From assembly GCA_021158125.1 (NCBI GenBank), contig JAGGVF010000006.1, forward strand, positions 1 to 50,937: 50,937 nucleotides of DNA, in the 5' to 3' direction. Position numbers and translations under genes: made by a program. The DNA comes from Candidatus Bathyarchaeota archaeon (GTDB taxonomy: Archaea > Thermoproteota > Bathyarchaeia > Bathyarchaeales > WUQV01). Shown in pieces: positions 40,446 through 49,593 of the stretch (position 1 is its first letter; every line of letters begins with the position of its first letter). The notes beneath the pieces are model-generated. The model saw only the letters and a list, made by a program, of their open reading frames with translations. It had not been told where the DNA came from and did not search any database.

Positions 40446-42914
40446 TTATTCTTCCCACTCTGGTTTCCATTCCCTTTTGCTTTGGGAATCTCCGAATTTT
40501 TTGATTAGTTGTTCTCTGATTTCGGCTGTTCTCTCAAGTAGGATTTTCTGTTCGATGCTTGCTACGAGTTGGCGTGTGCTTATGACTGCGTCTGCATTTA
40601 CAGATATGCTGTCTATTCCGCAGCGAACCAGAAATTCTGCGAAGTCGGGCAGGTTGGATGGGCCTTCTCCGCAAATTGAGACTGTGCATCCGTTTTTGTG
40701 AGCTACACGTATTAGATGGGCTATTGCCCTCTTCACAGCTGGGTCTCGTTCGTCGAAGTAGCCCAGCAAGCCTAAGCGTTCTGAGTCGCGGTCAATCATA
40801 AGTACGCCTTGTGTTAAGTCGTTTGAGCCTATTGAGAAGCCGTCGCATAGTTTTGAGAATTCATCCGCCATTATGACTATTGATGGAGTTTCAGCCATAA
40901 ACCAGACTTTAAAGTCTCTTGAACGTTCTAGGCCTTCTTCCTTCATTATTTCTAAGACTCGCTTTGCCTCCCAGATTGTGCGTACAACTGGGAGCATTAC
41001 CCATACGTTTTTGAGTCCCCATTCTTCACGGCATTTTTTGATTGCTCTGCATTCAAGCCTAAAGGCTTCCTCGTACCATGGACTGATGTACCGGCTGCAT
41101 CCTCTCCAGCCAAGCATAGGATTGTCTTCGACTATCTCGTATTTTTCTCCGCCTTTCAGCTCCCTATACTCGTTTGTTTTGAAGTCGCTGAAACGGACAA
41201 CAACTGGGCGGGGTTGTATGGCTCTGGCTACGGTAGCTATTCCTTCAGCAAGTTTATCAATAAACTTCTGCGACTGCCCAGTTTCAATTAGGTAAAGCGG
41301 ATGCTCGCCAATGTAGCTTGCAAGTATGAATTCAATTCGCATTAGGCCTATTCCGTCGAAGGGAAGATTTCTGTAGTCTTCAATTTTCTCCGGTATGCCG
41401 AGGTTCATGTAGATTTTTGTTGCTGTTACCGGAGCCTGCTGTACAGTTGCGTAGGCTGTCGGTGCACCCACTGCAGTTGGAGCCGCAGCCGGCCGAATAA
41501 TTTCTTTTACCACTCCCTCGTAAACTACTCCGTTTCTTGCATCTACCGTGTATTCCTTGTCTGTCTGCATGACTTTAGTTGCGTTTTCCGTTCCCACAAC
41601 GCAGGGTATTCCTAGTTCGCGGCTAACTATGGCTGCGTGGCATGTAACTCCGCCTTTGTCTGTTACTATGGCGCTTGCCATCCGCATGTAGGGGACAAAG
41701 TCTGGGTTAGTCATTGTAGTTACGAGTATATCGCCTTTCTGCATAAGTTTCTCGGCTTCTTCAGGTGAAAAAATGACTTTTGCCTTGCCGAACCCTATGT
41801 CCCGTTTCCCAGTTCCAATTCCCTTAGTAACTACTTTCAGTTCAGTTGGAGCTACAACTTTAGCTTTCTCCGCTTTAACTTCCGCTTTAGTCATTGCGCT
41901 CCAAACTGTTTCAGGTCTGGACTGGACAATAAAGACGTTTTCTGGGAAAGGTAGGTCACGGTCTATTGCCCATTCAATGTCTTGGGCCTTACCATAATGC
42001 TCCTCAATTTTTTTCCCAAGTTCTGCCAGTCTCAGTATTTCTTCGTCTGTGAGGCATGGTATCTCTTGACGTTCCGGTGGAACTTCGGCGTGAATTGTTT
42101 CCCCAGTTTCCGGGTTTTTAACATATTCAACTGTTTTCTTAGCTATTTTCTTCTCAATGATTTTCATGGTGTTTTTGTCAACTGCGTAGTAGTCGGGTGT
42201 AACTGCTCCGGAGACCACGGATTCGCCTAATCCCCAATTTGCTTCGATAACTATTTGGTTTCTGTCTCCGGTTACTGGGTTAAGTGTGAACATAACGCCG
42301 GCGGCTTTGGCGTTAACCATTTTTTGGACGCCCACGCTTATGAGGACGTCTTCGTGTCTGAAGCCTTTCTGCGTCCGGTAGAATATAGCTCGAGGCGTGA
42401 ATAGACTTGACCAGCACTTTACAGTTTTTTCCAAAAGCTTGTCTTCCCCAGCTACGTTTAGGTAGGTTTCTTGTTGACCGGCAAATGAGGCACCCGGCAA
42501 GTCTTCGGCGGTTGCACTTGAACGCACAGCAACCGAAATGTTAACTATGTTTGTCCTGTTACAAAGTTCACGATAGGCTTGTTTTATGGCTTCAGCCAGA
42601 TAATCCGGCATGGGAGTGGACTCAATTAGGCTTCTTATCCTCTTAGAAGCCTCCTCATACTGCTTAGGATCATTTGGATCCGTTACTGTCTCTTCAATTA
42701 TCTTATAGATTTGCTCGGCGATTCCGGTTTCCTCAATGAACCTCTTATAGGCATGCGCAGTTATCGCAAAGCCCGGTGGAACCGGAATTCCGGCTTTTAA
42801 CATTTCTCCTAAATTTGCGTTTTTTCCACCCACTAATGGAATGTCTTCTTTTCCAAGCTCCTCAAACCATAAAATTAGTTTTTCTTCTCTAATTTGTTCT
42901 GTTTTTTCTTCCAT
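40446..42914 (-). CDS. ppsA: Phosphoenolpyruvate synthase (pyruvate, water dikinase)
   Basis: 822 residues in the standard three parts. The ATP-grasp domain has VGGKNANLGEMLKAGIPVPPGFAIT near the start and VAVRSSATAEDLPGASFAGQQETYLNV. The phosphohistidine domain has GGVTCHAAIVSRELGIPCVVGT. An Ala/Pro/Thr-rich linker (AAAPTAVGAPTAYATVQQAP) precedes the C-terminal PEP-binding barrel, which carries IGSNDLTQGVLMIDRD and CGEGPSNLPDFAEFLVRCGIDSISVN. It converts pyruvate to PEP for gluconeogenesis. It lies 14 bases from L10e. Confidence 0.97.
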   Translation of the reverse strand: MEEKTEQIREEKLILWFEELGKEDIPLVGGKNANLGEMLKAGIPVPPGFAITAHAYKRFIEETGIAEQIYKIIEETVTDPNDPKQYEEASKRIRSLIESTPMPDYLAEAIKQAYRELCNRTNIVNISVAVRSSATAEDLPGASFAGQQETYLNVAGEDKLLEKTVKCWSSLFTPRAIFYRTQKGFRHEDVLISVGVQKMVNAKAAGVMFTLNPVTGDRNQIVIEANWGLGESVVSGAVTPDYYAVDKNTMKIIEKKIAKKTVEYVKNPETGETIHAEVPPERQEIPCLTDEEILRLAELGKKIEEHYGKAQDIEWAIDRDLPFPENVFIVQSRPETVWSAMTKAEVKAEKAKVVAPTELKVVTKGIGTGKRDIGFGKAKVIFSPEEAEKLMQKGDILVTTMTNPDFVPYMRMASAIVTDKGGVTCHAAIVSRELGIPCVVGTENATKVMQTDKEYTVDARNGVVYEGVVKEIIRPAAAPTAVGAPTAYATVQQAPVTATKIYMNLGIPEKIEDYRNLPFDGIGLMRIEFILASYIGEHPLYLIETGQSQKFIDKLAEGIATVARAIQPRPVVVRFSDFKTNEYRELKGGEKYEIVEDNPMLGWRGCSRYISPWYEEAFRLECRAIKKCREEWGLKNVWVMLPVVRTIWEAKRVLEIMKEEGLERSRDFKVWFMAETPSIVIMADEFSKLCDGFSIGSNDLTQGVLMIDRDSERLGLLGYFDERDPAVKRAIAHLIRVAHKNGCTVSICGEGPSNLPDFAEFLVRCGIDSISVNADAVISTRQLVASIEQKILLERTAEIREQLIKKFGDSQSKREWKPEWEE

Positions 42915-42928
42915 TTAGTATTTCCTCC

Positions 42929-43447
42929 TTAATCCGGAGTTTTCTCTATTAATATTCTGCACGGCACTGGAAGTTTTGCTTTTCCTCTTTTTAGGGCTTC
43001 TTTCGCAATTTTAATTCCGTTTTCGTTTACGTTCACCGTTATAATTGTCTGGTTTGGCTTAATTCTAGCGGCAGTTCCTATCGGTTTTCCGAAAGCCCTC
43101 CGCATTCCCTCCTGCAGCCGGTCTGCATGCGCACCGAATATCATCTTGTTTTCCCTCAGAACTACATGGGGGTACGGTAGAATGCGTAGGCAGTAGTTGT
43201 CTGTTCCAAGCATTTTTTGGAGGTATCTGTTTGTGGCTATTCTGGCCGCTTCTAGGGCGTTGTGCCTAACTTGGGCGGCTTCCTCTGACACAAGCTTAAG
43301 TTGGTAATCGAATTTCGCGGAGGGGTTTCCCATAGTGAACTTGGTTATTTTCGGCGGGGGGTGCCCCTTAATATACTCTTTCCTAACGTAAGGTTGTCCC
43401 TTAACTTCTCGGTAGCATCGTGCCTTCAAAGTTTTCCCCCTCAGCAT
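42929..43447 (-). CDS. rpl10e: 50S ribosomal protein L10e (L16 type)
   Basis: 172 residues as given. ARCYREVKGQPYVRKEYIKGHPPPKITKFTMGNP, HVVLRENKMIFGAHADRLQEGMRRAFGKPIGTAARI and VPCRILIE are the L10e signature. The start needs care. A strong TATA box (TATATAAG, 43461-43468) would put the transcript start near 43438, downstream of ATG 43447. A TTG at 43429, with GAGGGGG upstream, gives MKARCYREVKG, closer to other archaeal L10e proteins, and is probably the real start. Confidence 0.96.
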   Translation of the reverse strand: MLRGKTLKARCYREVKGQPYVRKEYIKGHPPPKITKFTMGNPSAKFDYQLKLVSEEAAQVRHNALEAARIATNRYLQKMLGTDNYCLRILPYPHVVLRENKMIFGAHADRLQEGMRRAFGKPIGTAARIKPNQTIITVNVNENGIKIAKEALKRGKAKLPVPCRILIEKTPD

Positions 43448-43459
43448 ACGAGCTTACGA

Positions 43460-43469
43460 CTATATAAGG
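43460..43469 (-). promoter_or_regulatory. TATA box of the L10e gene
   Basis: CCTTATATAG on the minus strand is a strong archaeal TATA box. By the usual 26-27 base spacing the transcript begins near 43438, so it decides the L10e start in favour of TTG 43429. Confidence 0.5.
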
Positions 43470-43506
43470 AATACGTTAATGAAGCTCCATATTTACAATA
43501 AAGATT

Positions 43507-44037
43507 TCAACGAATAACTGCAAATTTAGGTTTATCCTTGAACCATATCCTCGCAAGTTCGCTGTAGTTTGGGAAAATTTTCTGCAGAATGGGGATGTAC
43601 ATTTCAATTTCTTCATCCGTCATGTATTGAAACTGGTAGGAGCCAGTGTACGGTGAAGGCGCACCGTCACGTGTTATGAATTCAATGTGCATGAAGGGGT
43701 CTCCACGCTTAATTGTAATCGGTCTCCGGTCGTTGCTTAGGTTGACAACTTCTAGGGCTAGTCTTCCCACAAAGCCGCTGTGAACTTTGGCTGCGTTTAG
43801 GAAGGAGAGCCCCATACGGCCGTACTTGCTTTTCGCTGTTAGATGGGCAACATAGTTTGGAGGCGTAAAGACCACTTCGTACGAGATTAGGTTTTGATGC
43901 TCAAGATAATGTAAAGTCACCTCGTCCTTCACGGTTAAAACGTATCCGTCTCCGTCTAAGAGATTGTTGTCAAACGGATATATGCACTTATACTCCTCGA
44001 TTAAATGTTTCAACCTGTCCTTTCCAACTATACACAT
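43507..44037 (-). CDS. dcd: dCTP deaminase family protein
   Basis: 176 residues. The dUTPase-fold motifs are LLDGDGYVLTVKDEV, AHLTAKSKYGRMGLSF and KVHSGFVGRLALEVVN, where the conserved Glu near the end of the last motif serves as the catalytic base in Dcd enzymes. It deaminates dCTP to dUTP, or may be bifunctional. A TATA box, CTATATAAT, lies on the minus strand at 44084-44076, and the leader would be about 15 bases. Confidence 0.88.
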   Translation of the reverse strand: MCIVGKDRLKHLIEEYKCIYPFDNNLLDGDGYVLTVKDEVTLHYLEHQNLISYEVVFTPPNYVAHLTAKSKYGRMGLSFLNAAKVHSGFVGRLALEVVNLSNDRRPITIKRGDPFMHIEFITRDGAPSPYTGSYQFQYMTDEEIEMYIPILQKIFPNYSELARIWFKDKPKFAVIR

Positions 44038-44133
44038 TTCAAACCCTCAGCATTCACTAGCATTAGATAAGCAGGATTATATAGTTTTTCAACAAACCAT
44101 TAACAAACAGTTGAAGTAAAGGAAAACTTTAGC

Positions 44134-44754
44134 TTAGATAAAGCTTACACGTTTAGCCTCAATTAAAACTATCCTTTCAAACGGAACCTTAACTTCGGCA
44201 ACAACTTTGGCTTCTAAGTTTAATTTACCGAACATTTCCAAAGTCTTATCTATATTTGCAAGGGAAGATTGAACAAGCAGTATTCGTCCGTTAGACGCCA
44301 AAAACTTCGGGGCTTCTGAAACAAAGCGGTCAATAACTTTTCTTCCGCTACTGCCACCAGCCCAAGCTTTTCCAATCCAGCTTTTCTCCTCGAATGGTTC
44401 AGAAGGCAAGTAGGGTGCATTAAACAGAATTAAGCTGAAAATTTCGGTTGACTTAATTGACTGGAAAAGGTTGCCTAAACGAAACTCTATCTTATCGCCT
44501 ACACTGTTTATTTTTGCATTCTTCTTGGCGCATTCGATGGCGTAAGGATTTATGTCAACAGCCACAACTTTTCTTGCTTTTTTCGCTGCAAGAACGGCCA
44601 ATATTCCGCAGCCGGTTCCCATATCCAAAACAACGTCATCTCTTTCAACTTCTAAGTTTTCAGCCAGCAAAAACGTGTCTTCAGCCGGTTCATACACTTT
44701 CTCGTTTACATAGAAAACGCAGTCTCTAAAAAATACCTTTTTCGAATATTTCAT
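44134..44754 (-). CDS. HemK/PrmC-related class I methyltransferase
   Basis: 206 residues from ATG 44754 (MKYSKKVFF), since the longer frame from 44805 lies inside ksgA and is not family-like. VYEPAEDTFLLAENL precedes motif I DMGTGCGILAVLAAKKARKVVAVDINPYA, and the catalytic NPPY motif is the variant NAPYLPSE. Archaeal and eukaryotic Mtq2/N6AMT1 proteins of this type methylate release-factor Gln. It overlaps ksgA by 29 bases and ends the leftward translation operon. Confidence 0.88.
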   Translation of the reverse strand: MKYSKKVFFRDCVFYVNEKVYEPAEDTFLLAENLEVERDDVVLDMGTGCGILAVLAAKKARKVVAVDINPYAIECAKKNAKINSVGDKIEFRLGNLFQSIKSTEIFSLILFNAPYLPSEPFEEKSWIGKAWAGGSSGRKVIDRFVSEAPKFLASNGRILLVQSSLANIDKTLEMFGKLNLEAKVVAEVKVPFERIVLIEAKRVSFI

Positions 44755-45568
44755 CTGCAATTTCCCCAAAGTCTTCTGGAGCCAGTTCCCTAACCCTCTT
44801 TTCATGAAAAGGCAAACTTGCGGCTAACTTTTGCGCTTCTTGCTTTTTGATTCCATGTTCTCTAAAATACTGTAGAACAGCATTTTTTACCTTTTTATTC
44901 CGCTGAGTAAACAGAACCCTAACGATATCCTCGAAAACTTTTTCATTCTTAATATGGAAAGGTGGAGCCTTCCTCGGCTTTATTCTAACTATTATAGAAT
45001 CAACCTCCGGAGAAGGGTAAAAAGCCTCTTTTGGCACAAGATCTAACAGTTCTACTTCGGCCTTGTAGTAGGTCATCACCGTTAACCGACAGTAGTCTTC
45101 GCTTCCCAAAGCAGCATCAAGCCTTTTCGCAAATTCCCTCTGAAAAGTCAAAACCGCCAACTTGAACGGTTTTTCTAGAAGCCAAAAAAGTAACGGTGAA
45201 GAAATCGAGTAGGGAGGAGTTGAAACAACCTTATCGAAGTCTTTAATCTTCATTTTTAGTACATCTCCCTGAATGATGTCGACGTTTTCAATTCCGCTAA
45301 GTCTTTTACGGATTATCCTCACTAAGCGAGGGTCAATTTCAACTGCAATCACCTTTTTAGCCTTTTTAATTAAGATTTCAGTGAGATAGCCGAAGCCAGC
45401 GCCTATTTCTAGCACAACGTCTTCAGAAGTTATGTCCGCGTAGTCAACAAGCAGGTTTAGGAATAGTTTGTCAACCATAAAGTTTTGGCCTAGCCGCTTT
45501 CTAGGAAATATTCTGTAACGTCTTAACAAATGCTTTGTCTGTTGGAGAAGATTTACCATTTCGTTCAC
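44726..45568 (-). CDS. ksgA: rRNA adenine dimethyltransferase KsgA/Dim1
   Basis: 280 residues from GTG 45568, which overlaps the DUF655 stop by 4 bases; ATG 45559 is the alternative. RKRLGQNFMVD opens the fold, motif I is VLEIGAGFGYLTEILIKKA, and EIDPRL and GDVLKM follow. The catalytic motif IV is STPPYSISSPL, where the usual first Asn of N-x-P-Y is Thr. FYPSPEVDSIIVRI and LFTQRNKKVKNAV are family marks of the C-terminal domain. It dimethylates two adenines near the 3' end of 16S rRNA. Confidence 0.94.
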   Translation of the reverse strand: MNEMVNLLQQTKHLLRRYRIFPRKRLGQNFMVDKLFLNLLVDYADITSEDVVLEIGAGFGYLTEILIKKAKKVIAVEIDPRLVRIIRKRLSGIENVDIIQGDVLKMKIKDFDKVVSTPPYSISSPLLFWLLEKPFKLAVLTFQREFAKRLDAALGSEDYCRLTVMTYYKAEVELLDLVPKEAFYPSPEVDSIIVRIKPRKAPPFHIKNEKVFEDIVRVLFTQRNKKVKNAVLQYFREHGIKKQEAQKLAASLPFHEKRVRELAPEDFGEIADEIFEKGIF

Positions 45569-46134
45569 GAGGCACGTGTGAAAAGCCTATATTTGCTTTC
45601 TCCAGTTAACTCTTCTAGTATGCGTTTTGCCAAGAGCTTAGCGGGATTAGGAATGTTAGCCCTTTTCTGCAAATCATCAAAGCTTTCAAAGGGTTTTCTT
45701 TCCCGTTCGTTGATTATTTGCCACATGTACTTTTTACCTATGCCGGGGACAAGTTCTAAAGCATGCATTCTAGGCGTAATAGCCTGAGCGGAGTTAAAGA
45801 AACTTACAAAGTCCTTTTCTCTCGCTAAAACAATTTTTTCCACAACTGCAGGCAGCTCCATTTTCGCATTTGCAGTTAACTCGTCGTAGCCTATTCGCCC
45901 AATGATATAACTTATTTCCTTACGGTTGTTTTTCCCCACGTAAACACGGTCATGAGGCTTTAAAACTACACCTTCTTTCGTGGCCGCCTCTAACAGAGTG
46001 AAATATAATTCTCCAATAAGCTGAACAACTGTACCCGCCCTCCTGGTCAGCCTTAACCCAGGACGGCCATGGGGAAGGAAGTCTAAAACGTAAGCGTATT
46101 CTTCGTACCTTTTCTCCATTGCCCTCTCGCCCAT
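45565..46134 (-). CDS. DUF655-family protein
   Basis: 189 residues. An OB-like N-terminal part (YVLDFLPHGRPGLRLTRRAGTVVQLIGELYFTLLEA, then RVYVGK) is joined to a C-terminal helix-hairpin-helix (LELVPGIGKKYMWQIINERERKPFESFDDLQKRA). The HhH suggests nucleic acid binding. The archaeal order L21e-RpoF-DUF655-KsgA is highly conserved, so a role in transcription or ribosome maturation is inferred. Confidence 0.92.
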   Translation of the reverse strand: MGERAMEKRYEEYAYVLDFLPHGRPGLRLTRRAGTVVQLIGELYFTLLEAATKEGVVLKPHDRVYVGKNNRKEISYIIGRIGYDELTANAKMELPAVVEKIVLAREKDFVSFFNSAQAITPRMHALELVPGIGKKYMWQIINERERKPFESFDDLQKRANIPNPAKLLAKRILEELTGESKYRLFTRAS

Positions 46135-46167
46135 AAATTTATGGATAAATTTATTCTGCGGAATTCA

Positions 46168-46503
46168 CTATTCTTTTTTGCGATACTCGTTTAAAAGCTG
46201 TATTATTGCCTCCAGCTTTGAAGTCTCAATTATTTTCCTACCGCCAGCCAGAAAAGTTCTAAGTTCTTCTATGCTTTCAGGCATGGAGTTCACAATTTGA
46301 ACTGCTTCTTCCTCTTCCAATTCGAATTCGTCTACAAGTTTTTTAACAAGTTCCTTCGCTTTTTCAGCATCAATTTTCGAAAACTTAGTTACATAATTAA
46401 GGGTTCTACGTTGAAACTGGTCTAAATGCTCCTCTCCTAAAGACTCCAAAATTTTCTTAACTTCCGCTAACGTCAAAATTTTCTCCTCTATGGGTTTAGG
46501 CAT
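46168..46503 (-). CDS. rpoF: RNA polymerase subunit F (Rpb4-like)
   Basis: 111 residues from ATG 46503 (MPKPIEEKILTLAEVKKILES); GGTGGTTGA precedes it. The helical C-terminal part has QFQRRTLNYVTKFSKIDAEKAKELVKKLVDEFELEEEEAVQIVNSMPESIEELRTFLAGG, the HRDC-like Rpb4 fold. With RpoE it forms the polymerase stalk. It follows L21e by one base. Confidence 0.94.
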   Translation of the reverse strand: MPKPIEEKILTLAEVKKILESLGEEHLDQFQRRTLNYVTKFSKIDAEKAKELVKKLVDEFELEEEEAVQIVNSMPESIEELRTFLAGGRKIIETSKLEAIIQLLNEYRKKE

Positions 46504-46504
46504 T

Positions 46505-46801
46505 TCAACCACCAGCAAAAGGAGTTAAATGTTCAGGTCTAACAATAATTTCTTTAACAGCGTCCCCCTGCGTTACGTTCACCACGTAGGCTCTTCCACG
46601 TTTTTCCTTTACAACACCGACTCTTCCATGGTATCTCCTATGAGGCATACCCTTATGAACACTCGGCTCAATTTTTATAACAACCTTTTCTCCAGGCTTG
46701 TATTCATGAAGCAGCCTACTTAGACCTATTTTCCCTCTTTCCCTTGGACGTTTTTTAAGCAGGGAACGTGTGCTGCGTCTGTATCCGTGAGATTTTCTCA
46801 T
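46505..46801 (-). CDS. rpl21e: 50S ribosomal protein L21e
   Basis: 98 residues. MRKSHGYRRSTRSLLKKRPRERGK and the central PSVHKGMPHRRYHGRVGVVKEKRGRAYVV are the L21e signature (SH3-like beta barrel). It is 14 bases from pus10 and one base from rpoF. Confidence 0.97.
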   Translation of the reverse strand: MRKSHGYRRSTRSLLKKRPRERGKIGLSRLLHEYKPGEKVVIKIEPSVHKGMPHRRYHGRVGVVKEKRGRAYVVNVTQGDAVKEIIVRPEHLTPFAGG

Positions 46802-46815
46802 TCATTTTCCCTCTT

Positions 46816-48141
46816 TCATAAATTTACGTCTAATACATCAAGTTCTATGGGGGTGGCTTTAACTCCAAGCAGTGCGGAAACGCTTGGATTTGTTCTTCCC
46901 ATGTCACCTGTAACCAACTCTTTAATATATAGCCCACCGTCACATGTTATTCGCATTTCAATCATGCTGGGCGTCAACTTCTTTACTCTTGTCTTATATA
47001 TGTACTTTTCCCGAGTTTTATCGGCTCTCCGATGTAAAACACGTATGGGTGTTTGCTGAGAAACCTTGCATCCAGTTAATTTCTCCTCTAACATTTCGAT
47101 TTCAGCACTTGAAATTTCCCTTTCCAACTGGATGACAACACGGTAGGTTTTCTTGCTTCTCTCACCCTTCTTCACTTTTTCAACCGTTTCCCTACTTGCA
47201 AAAGTTAAGTCTAAAACCTCAACTTTTCCATTCGCATAATTGTTAATGGCGTTTTCAAGTTTCCACAAGTCTATGAATCGTTTTTTAGGCTTCTTAACTT
47301 CAATAACAAATGGACGGCCCGTTCCAAGCATCCTCGCATCCACATCTTCCCTTCCGGCAGCGTGAAAAACAACTTTTCGACCTTCAGTCATCTCTAACAC
47401 TGGAGCTGAAACAAGCTCCGCCACCGACTCTGGATACTTTTTGCCCGTCCAGTTGCATTCTTCGCATCCCTTACCCATACATTTTGTGCATATCCACATT
47501 GACTGCGGAATGTTACGCACAAGTTTGCGGTATCTGCCATAAATATAGAGAGGATTAACCTGCAACCTAACAGTTTCTTTAAATGGATTTACAAGCACGA
47601 CCATGTCTGGCTTTTTCAAATCAGCATTTTTCCCGGTTTTTTCCGAAATTTTCTTCCCAATTTCTCTGCTAAAATGATTTTTCATGCTTTCTCCGTGACT
47701 TATCTCAAATTCAGCTTTAAACTCGTCTTCCCGCTCTTCAATTTCAGCTGGTAGAAATATGCCGACGAGAAATGTTGAATATTCATATTTCTCCATTCTT
47801 TTTACAGCTTTTTCGGCTAACTGCTCAATTTTTTCAAAACTATTTTCGCAAAGGTAGCATGAAAAGGGCCTTTTTTCTGGTTTCTTTTTTGTTAACTTTT
47901 CAAGTAAGTAGTAGGCCATTTCAAAGTTGCCGTTAAATGCAAGTTTCTTTAAGAAAGCTATTGCTTGTTTGTTGCCGCCTAGGGCTTTTTCATGAGCGTC
48001 TAAAGTGAGGAGAAGCTTTATTGCGTAACCTCTCATTCGGTTTTCAATTCCGTAACCTAAAAGGGCGAACTGTCGTCCTAAACATGAATCGCAAATCGGA
48101 TATTTTCTGAGGATTTTCTTCGCTTTCCTAAGGGTTTCCAT
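46816..48141 (-). CDS. pus10: tRNA pseudouridine synthase Pus10
   Basis: 441 residues. The N-terminal THUMP-containing part has the zinc-binding CDSCLGRQFALLGYGIENRMRG and CYLC, and a second Cys group in WICTKCMGKGCEECNWTGKKYP. The catalytic domain has AAGREDVDARMLGTGRPFVIEVKKPKKR with the catalytic Asp, and RTNPSVSALLGVKATPIELDVL at the end. It makes pseudouridine at tRNA positions 54 and 55 in archaea. It lies in the SRP54-Pus10-L21e order common to many archaea. Confidence 0.96.
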   Translation of the reverse strand: METLRKAKKILRKYPICDSCLGRQFALLGYGIENRMRGYAIKLLLTLDAHEKALGGNKQAIAFLKKLAFNGNFEMAYYLLEKLTKKKPEKRPFSCYLCENSFEKIEQLAEKAVKRMEKYEYSTFLVGIFLPAEIEEREDEFKAEFEISHGESMKNHFSREIGKKISEKTGKNADLKKPDMVVLVNPFKETVRLQVNPLYIYGRYRKLVRNIPQSMWICTKCMGKGCEECNWTGKKYPESVAELVSAPVLEMTEGRKVVFHAAGREDVDARMLGTGRPFVIEVKKPKKRFIDLWKLENAINNYANGKVEVLDLTFASRETVEKVKKGERSKKTYRVVIQLEREISSAEIEMLEEKLTGCKVSQQTPIRVLHRRADKTREKYIYKTRVKKLTPSMIEMRITCDGGLYIKELVTGDMGRTNPSVSALLGVKATPIELDVLDVNL

Positions 48142-48160
48142 TAAAAAGCCTCAAAACTGG

Positions 48161-49489
48161 CTAGCCTAGCTTGAATTTCTTTCCAAATAATGCTGGAAGC
48201 TTCTTTCTCCGCAGAGATTTCAGCATCTTCTTCATCATTGCATACTGCTTTAGAAGTTCCTTAACATCTTTTTCCGAAGTTCCTGAACCTCTTGCCACTC
48301 TTCTGATTCTGGACGAATTCAAGATTTTTGGGTTTTCACGTTCTTTCGGGGTCATTGACTGTATTATCACACGCCATTTTTTCAGTTTGTCTTCAGCTGT
48401 GTTAAGCATTTCCTCTGGGATGTCATAGGAAAAGCCGGGAAACATGCTTAAAATTTTCTTGAAAGGCCCCATGCTTTGCATGGCTTCAAACTGTTCATAC
48501 ATGTCGGTTAGGGTGAATTTTCCGCTTAGAATTGCCTTTGCCTTCTTTTTCGGAACCTTAATTTCTGCTTCATGAACCTTTTCTAGCAGTGTCTCTAAGT
48601 CTCCCATTCCTAGAAGTCGGCCTACGAATCTTGAAGGAATGAAAGGCTCAATATCTTCGATTTTTTCACCTGTTCCTATGAATTTTATCGGTGCTCCTAT
48701 GGCCGCTACTGCTGAGAGGGCGCCTCCTCCACGGGCTGAACCGTCAAGTTTTGTAACCATAACTGAGCCTATGGGAGTTGCTTCGTGAAACGCTTTGGCT
48801 TGTACTGCTGCTTGCTGCCCAATTGTACCGTCAATGACAAGCATTATTTCATCCGGTTTAATCGCCTTGTCAAGCTTCTTCATTTCTTCGATGAGGCTTT
48901 TCTCCTCTTTGTGGCGGCCGGCAGTATCAATTATGACTATTTCGTAGTCTTTGAATTGTTTCAGGCCTTCCCGTGCGATTTTTACGGGGTTTTTCTCTTT
49001 TGGGTTTCCGTAGAGGGGAACGTTAATCTTGTTTGCTAGTTGTTGAAGTTGGGCGTAGGCTCCTGGCCTATATGTGTCGGCGCAAATTAGTGCGGTTTTT
49101 ACTCCTCTTTTTTGTAGGTATCTAGCCAATTTTGCTGCAGCAGTTGTTTTTCCTGAACCTTGAATTCCAACAAGCATTATTATTCTTCTTTTGCCAGGTG
49201 TAATCTTTAGAGAGGCTGGTTTTTCGCCTAGGAATCTTGTAAGTTCGTCGTATACGACTTTAATTATGTGTTCTTTTCGGGATATTCCAGGTGGAAGTTT
49301 TTCTTTTAGGGCTCTTTCTTCTATTCTTTTGGAAATTTCTAGAACGAGTTTGACGTTTACGTCTGCTTGTAATAGTGCACGTTGGATGTCTCTAACTAGC
49401 TCTTTGACTGTTGCTTCATCTACTACTGCAACTCGGAACACTTTCTTTAACGCTTGATATATTGAAGACCCAAGTTTTTCTAGTACCAT
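48161..49489 (-). CDS. srp54: Signal recognition particle protein SRP54
   Basis: 442 residues. The N domain covers about 1-90. The G domain has the P-loop [15 protein letters not shown] near 109, [23 protein letters not shown] and [12 protein letters not shown]. The Met-rich M domain is at about 325-442 ([45 protein letters not shown]). It binds signal sequences and SRP RNA at the ribosome. A minus-strand TATA (CTATTTAAAGG, 49527-49517) lies just upstream. Confidence 0.98.
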   Translation of the reverse strand: MVLEKLGSSIYQALKKVFRVAVVDEATVKELVRDIQRALLQADVNVKLVLEISKRIEERALKEKLPPGISRKEHIIKVVYDELTRFLGEKPASLKITPGKRRIIMLVGIQGSGKTTAAAKLARYLQKRGVKTALICADTYRPGAYAQLQQLANKINVPLYGNPKEKNPVKIAREGLKQFKDYEIVIIDTAGRHKEEKSLIEEMKKLDKAIKPDEIMLVIDGTIGQQAAVQAKAFHEATPIGSVMVTKLDGSARGGGALSAVAAIGAPIKFIGTGEKIEDIEPFIPSRFVGRLLGMGDLETLLEKVHEAEIKVPKKKAKAILSGKFTLTDMYEQFEAMQSMGPFKKILSMFPGFSYDIPEEMLNTAEDKLKKWRVIIQSMTPKERENPKILNSSRIRRVARGSGTSEKDVKELLKQYAMMKKMLKSLRRKKLPALFGKKFKLG

Positions 49490-49516
49490 TTTTCTCCAAT
49501 TGATAGAATGTTTACG

Positions 49517-49527
49517 CCTTTAAATAG
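49517..49527 (-). promoter_or_regulatory. TATA box of the SRP54 operon
   Basis: CTATTTAAAGG read on the minus strand lies 28-38 bases before the srp54 ATG, giving a short leader that still contains TTGGAGAA as ribosome site. It probably drives srp54, pus10, rpl21e and rpoF together. Confidence 0.5.
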
Positions 49528-49593
49528 AATTCGAAAAGTTGAAACAATAATGCTTTTTATCCTCCATGTTCAACTATCTTTGGAGATGAAACT

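Noticed and set aside
41461..41500. Possible split of PEP synthase at the Ala/Pro/Thr linker
   Set aside because: The frame is continuous and both flanking domains are complete; it is an ordinary interdomain linker.
44726..45568. Inactive KsgA because motif IV is STPPY
   Set aside because: The first position of this motif varies in archaeal Dim1 proteins and the remaining motifs are intact, so loss of activity is not supported.
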